A stretch of DNA of 10,384 nucleotides from positions 1-10,384 of the forward strand of contig JAEDGN010000070.1 in NCBI GenBank assembly GCA_016297495.1, read 5' to 3'. A program made the position numbers and the translations under genes. The notes beneath the pieces were generated by a model. The model had not been told where the DNA came from. It made no database searches and saw only the letters and a list, made by a program, of their open reading frames with translations. This DNA is from Coprococcus sp. (GTDB lineage Bacteria; Bacillota; Clostridia; Lachnospirales; Lachnospiraceae). Positions 7,633 to 10,384 of this stretch are shown here, piece by piece (within the stretch, counting starts at the first letter, position 1; each line of letters starts with the position of its first letter).

Positions 7633-8904
7633 TTAGCTGATGGCTCTCTTCTCTTTTACAGCTACGATCAGGATACCACCGATAACAGCAACAACAGCAA
7701 ATACCATATAAGGTACTGTATAACCGCTTGTTACGGAACGCAGTGCAGCCAGTACAAAGAATGAGCAGGATCTTACAACACCATTGATCATGTTCATGCA
7801 TGCGTAAGATACGTTGAAGTCTTTACGGCCGAATACCTGAGCAGCCAGAGATGGCAGGAAGTTACCATTACCACCGATAGCACCGCCGAGCATAAACAGA
7901 CCGATGTACATACAAGGTTTAGCAGGTGCGATCAGTAATGCGATACCAATGAAGTACCAGATACCAAACATCAGACAGGCTTTCTGTGTACCAATCTTCT
8001 GGTCAACAACACCCCATGCCCATGAACCAGCCATACCAATAACAGCAGCGATTGTAAGCATTGTCAGGGCGCCTGTTAATTCGTAACCTCTTGCAGCCAT
8101 GAAGTAGCCAACAAGCTGAGACATAATACCAACTGTTGCCAGACCGAAGAAACCACAGCCAACACCGAAGATCCATACATATTTGTTCTTCAGCGCACCA
8201 ACATAAGATACTTTTTCCTGTTTTGCAGCTTCAGCTTCTTCTGCTTTGATAAGAGCAGCGATTTCAGGGTCATTATCAGGATAGCAGCCAGCTTCTTCCG
8301 GTGTACCTTTAATGAAGAGTCCAACCAGAACAGCCAGAACAATGATCGCACCACCAAGAATAGATAAAGCGCCTGTAATCTGGAAAGAAGCAGACAGACC
8401 TGTCAGGATCCAGTTGATCAATGCGCTTGCCAGGTTCATACCGATTGTTGTGATACCCATAACGATACCTTTTTTGGTCGGGAACCAGTTCGCACAGATA
8501 GCAAAACCACAGTTACATGCAAAAGCATTGATAAATGTAACGATACATACAAGTGATACAGCATACATTGCGATATTTACGGAATTACCATAAGCAATCA
8601 AGCTGATACCTGCAAGAACCATTGTAGCGATTGTTGTCTTTTTAAGACCGGCTTTTTCAATAAATGCAGCCCATAATACGCAGGCAAATAATGCGATAAT
8701 GGAAGCTGGTGTTGAAATGGATAACAGTACATCCGGGCTCCAGCCGTGATACTCTGCCATCATAGGTACGATTGTATTCAGACCGTCAACTGTTAATCCT
8801 GTCATAAAGAACAGCATAATGATTTCAAAACCAACAACGGTCCAGCCTTTTGTACCAAAATTATAACTTACTTTGTTAAGATCGACGTTTTTCTTTTCAC
8901 TCAT
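7633..8904 (-). CDS. Major facilitator superfamily transporter, substrate unknown
   Basis: This is a 423-residue inner-membrane carrier with about 12 hydrophobic helices in two halves. NWFPTKKGIVMG (139-150), TPEEAGCYPDND (201-212) and the charged Glu/Ala/Lys-rich central loop (about 200-240) are like members related to the oxalate/formate-type (OFA) and monocarboxylate-like MFS carriers. The start at 8904 (MSEKKNVDL) is chosen because GGAGAGG lies about 10 bases upstream; an in-frame ATG at 8958 would add 18 residues with no good ribosome site. Codons lean to GCA/GCT, GGT, GTT and ACA, unlike the GCG/CCG-rich GH2 gene, which may mean high expression. It is divergent from the phosphotriesterase-family gene and may carry that enzyme's substrate or product (inference). 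The specific cargo cannot be read from the sequence. Confidence 0.88.
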   Translation of the reverse strand: MSEKKNVDLNKVSYNFGTKGWTVVGFEIIMLFFMTGLTVDGLNTIVPMMAEYHGWSPDVLLSISTPASIIALFACVLWAAFIEKAGLKKTTIATMVLAGISLIAYGNSVNIAMYAVSLVCIVTFINAFACNCGFAICANWFPTKKGIVMGITTIGMNLASALINWILTGLSASFQITGALSILGGAIIVLAVLVGLFIKGTPEEAGCYPDNDPEIAALIKAEEAEAAKQEKVSYVGALKNKYVWIFGVGCGFFGLATVGIMSQLVGYFMAARGYELTGALTMLTIAAVIGMAGSWAWGVVDQKIGTQKACLMFGIWYFIGIALLIAPAKPCMYIGLFMLGGAIGGNGNFLPSLAAQVFGRKDFNVSYACMNMINGVVRSCSFFVLAALRSVTSGYTVPYMVFAVVAVIGGILIVAVKEKRAIS

Positions 8905-9012
8905 GATCTTAATTCCTCTCCTTTGTGCATAAACATGCAGATAATAAATTTGTTGCAAAACAGCTGATAAAAATAAATTTTCCTTTGCGCGCTTTTTTCG
9001 GAAACATTTAAT

Positions 9013-9043
9013 TATGGTATTATTTTAACAAACTATGGCATAG
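9013..9043. repeat. Pair of TATGGYAT sites 21 bases apart, candidate operator for the MFS promoter
   Basis: TATGGTAT (9013-9020) and TATGGCAT (9034-9041) are two helical turns apart. The second is the core of an 11-base palindrome, CTATG-G-CATAG. They flank the candidate -10 box of the MFS gene, a place where a repressor could act. No regulator gene is visible next to them, so the role is inferred only from position and symmetry. Confidence 0.3.
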
Positions 9044-9179
9044 AATGGAAATGCACTTTCTGTCCGAATATTATGCTAAATGATTATAACAAATCATACC
9101 TTTTTATAATAACCGTGCCAACTTTTCACAAGCCGCATAGGCCTATTCAAAATCCTTCTCATGATTATGCACTAAAACA

Positions 9180-9209
9180 TTGGCGTGAAGTCTTTTTTTA
9201 GACTATACT
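9180..9209 (+). promoter_or_regulatory. Candidate promoter of the phosphotriesterase-family gene, with inverted repeat in the spacer
   Basis: TTGGCG (9180-9185) and TATACT (9204-9209) are 18 bases apart and lie 38 bases ahead of the start codon. An inverted repeat AGTCT (9189-9193), six T, AGACT (9200-9204) fills the spacer and touches the -10 box, so it could be an operator. A strong AAAGGAGG ribosome site (9232-9239) follows, 7 bases before the ATG at 9247. Confidence 0.5.
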
Positions 9210-9246
9210 TATATACAGAACATATGATTATAAAGGAGGATTTCTT

Positions 9247-10227
9247 ATGATGAATTACGTTAATACAGTAACAGGACCGGTTGCTGCTTCTGAACTTGGA
9301 CGTACACTGATGCATGAACATTTCTTATTTGGCTTCTGCGGTTTCCAGGGCGATGCAACCCTCGGCGGTTTCAAAGAGGAAGAATATACAAGAGACTGCC
9401 TGAAAGCCGTTGAGGATGCACGCGCTTATGGCATCAATACAATTGTTGATGCAACAACCAATGAATGCGGCCGTAACGTTCGCTTCCTTAAAAAGATATC
9501 CGATATGACCGGCATGAACATTATCTGCTCCACAGGCTATTACTTCCAGGCAGAAAGCGCTTACGCTTACTGGAACTTCAGAAGAGGCTTTGCCAATATT
9601 GAAGAAGAAATTTATGAAATGATGGTAACCGAACTGACCAGGGGTATCGAAGGGACAGACATCAAAGCCGGCGTTATCAAACTGGCAAGCAGTTTTAACG
9701 AGATTACCCCAACTGAAGAAATCTTCTTCAAAGCTGCTGCCCGTGCCCAAAAAGAAACAGGATGTGTCATCATCACACATACACAACTGGGTACCATGGG
9801 GCCGGAACAGGCTGAACTGCTGATTGCCAACGGTGCTGATCCGGGCAAGATCGCCATCGGTCATATGTGCGGCAGTACAGATATCGATTATCATGAAAGA
9901 GTCCTGAAACAGGGGGTTTATGTCAATCTTGACCGTTTTGGTCTGGAAGGTGAACTGTTCCACACACCGACAGATGAACAGCGTATGGATGTCATCAAAA
10001 CACTGGTTGACAAAGGCTATGGCAATAAGATTCTCCTTGGTCATGATTCCGTGAATGTCAATCTCGGACGTGGTCTGATCATGACACCATTCATGGAAGA
10101 AGCTATGAAATGGGCCAATATCACAGACATCGGTCAGAGAGTTCTTCCTGGCCTGGCAAAACGCGGTTTGACAGAGGAACAGATCGACGCCCTGCTCGCA
10201 GCCAACCCAATGACCATTTTCGGTTAA
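9247..10227 (+). CDS. Phosphotriesterase-family metal-dependent hydrolase (amidohydrolase superfamily)
   Basis: This is a 326-residue cytoplasmic TIM-barrel hydrolase. All binuclear metal ligands of the phosphotriesterase family are present: H23 and H25 (MHEH), the Lys that is carbamylated, K145 (AGVIKLA), H178 (ITHT), H206 (IGHMC) and D267 (LGHDS). Length matches the family (about 320-350), and no signal peptide is seen, so it is not the exported pesticide-degrading type. Family members include lactonases, phosphotriesterases and poorly characterised enzymes; the native substrate here is unknown, with an ester, lactone or phosphoester likely. It has a strong ribosome site, and a second Met (9250) immediately follows the first. 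It is divergent from an MFS carrier and 53 bases upstream of a possible radical SAM gene, with no terminator between, so these two are probably cotranscribed. Confidence 0.93.
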   Translation: MMNYVNTVTGPVAASELGRTLMHEHFLFGFCGFQGDATLGGFKEEEYTRDCLKAVEDARAYGINTIVDATTNECGRNVRFLKKISDMTGMNIICSTGYYFQAESAYAYWNFRRGFANIEEEIYEMMVTELTRGIEGTDIKAGVIKLASSFNEITPTEEIFFKAAARAQKETGCVIITHTQLGTMGPEQAELLIANGADPGKIAIGHMCGSTDIDYHERVLKQGVYVNLDRFGLEGELFHTPTDEQRMDVIKTLVDKGYGNKILLGHDSVNVNLGRGLIMTPFMEEAMKWANITDIGQRVLPGLAKRGLTEEQIDALLAANPMTIFG

Positions 10228-10280
10228 TTCATCGAGAACATACCTGTTAGAATACGATCTAATTTATAAGGAGGAGCAGA

Positions 10281-10384
10281 ATGAACACAAATGCCTACAC
10301 ACCGATGCATATTCAGGATCTGATCAACCGTACGGCTATGGAGGCCAATATTCTGCCCCTCACATCCCGATGTGATTCAGCCTG
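10281..10384 (+). CDS. Start of a gene, possibly a radical SAM protein, cut by the right window edge
   Basis: ATG 10281 follows AAGGAGGAG (10268-10276) with good spacing and opens a frame to the window end. Thirty-four residues are visible, starting MNTNAYTPMHIQDL and ending ILPLTSRCDSA. The last two bases, TG, begin a codon that would be Cys if followed by T or C. The result would be C-D-S-A-C, the first half of the CxxxCxxC iron-sulphur motif of radical SAM enzymes; the preceding ILPLTSRC wording is also typical of that family's first strand. This is suggestive only, because the second and third cysteines lie outside. It is probably in one operon with the hydrolase gene. Confidence 0.7.
   Translation, partial: MNTNAYTPMHIQDLINRTAMEANILPLTSRCDSA

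Larger units (their letters stand above)
8905..9246. promoter_or_regulatory. 342-base divergent regulatory region between MFS and phosphotriesterase genes
   Basis: This region holds no credible gene. Toward the MFS gene (minus) there is a weak promoter: TTCCAT 9050-9045, 17 bases, TAAAAT 9027-9022. The odd-centred palindrome CTATGGCATAG (9033-9043) lies inside its spacer, and the related TATGGTAT (9013-9020) lies exactly 21 bases from TATGGCAT (9034-9041). Toward the hydrolase gene a promoter is listed separately. A GCGCGC block at 8987-8992 lies in the MFS leader. The stretch 9060-9170 is AT-rich and shows nothing I can identify. Confidence 0.55.

Noticed and set aside
8905..8958. Longer MFS start at 8958
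   Set aside because: The extra 18 residues are not typical of the family, and the ribosome site GGAGAGG would be internal.
9325..10044. Long antisense open frame of 239 codons on the minus strand inside the hydrolase gene
   Set aside because: It lies entirely within a gene with full catalytic motifs, has a Cys/Phe-rich unnatural composition, and has no recognisable domain; it is a shadow frame.
10247..10262. Weak inverted repeat TTAGA-N6-TCTAA between hydrolase and the next gene
   Set aside because: It is a five-base-pair AT-rich stem with no T-run after it, so too weak to be called a terminator.

Overview
The window looks like chromosomal DNA of a low-to-moderate G+C Gram-positive bacterium, most likely a gut-type Clostridia/Lachnospiraceae member. 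This is inferred from strong AAGGAGG-type ribosome binding sites, T-rich hairpin terminators, a BMP-type nucleoside ABC transporter with a long low-complexity lipoprotein linker, and a YesN-like AraC regulator paired with a GH2 glycosidase. I see no insertion sequence, phage gene, tRNA, rRNA or CRISPR array.

Layout. (1) Positions 1-1433, minus strand: the first 477 residues of a cytoplasmic GH2 beta-galactosidase-type enzyme, cut by the left window edge. It diverges from an AraC/YesN-type regulator (1617-2369, plus). The 183-base intergenic region holds a candidate promoter for the regulator and an exact 13-base direct repeat that could be its binding site. (2) A bidirectional hairpin terminator at 2368-2422 separates the regulator from a converging operon. 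(3) Positions 7438-2421, minus strand: a complete four-gene nucleoside-type ABC importer in the order lipoprotein, double ATPase, permease, permease (NupNOPQ-like). It has a promoter upstream of the lipoprotein gene and a strong intercistronic hairpin after that gene, which probably sets a high ratio of binding protein to transporter. (4) Positions 8904-7633, minus strand: an MFS transporter with its own terminator. (5) A 342-base divergent regulatory region. (6) Positions 9247-10227, plus strand: a phosphotriesterase-family metal hydrolase with all metal ligands present. It is followed after 53 bases by the start of another gene (10281 to the right edge), whose last visible codons read like the beginning of a radical SAM cysteine motif.

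How it fits together. The left part is a carbohydrate-use module: glycosidase plus local regulator. The middle is purine/nucleoside scavenging. The right part (MFS carrier, amidohydrolase-fold hydrolase, possible radical SAM enzyme) looks like a small uptake-and-processing module for an unidentified ester, lactone or phosphoester. It is the least explained part of the window, and deciding what it is needs the sequence beyond position 10384.
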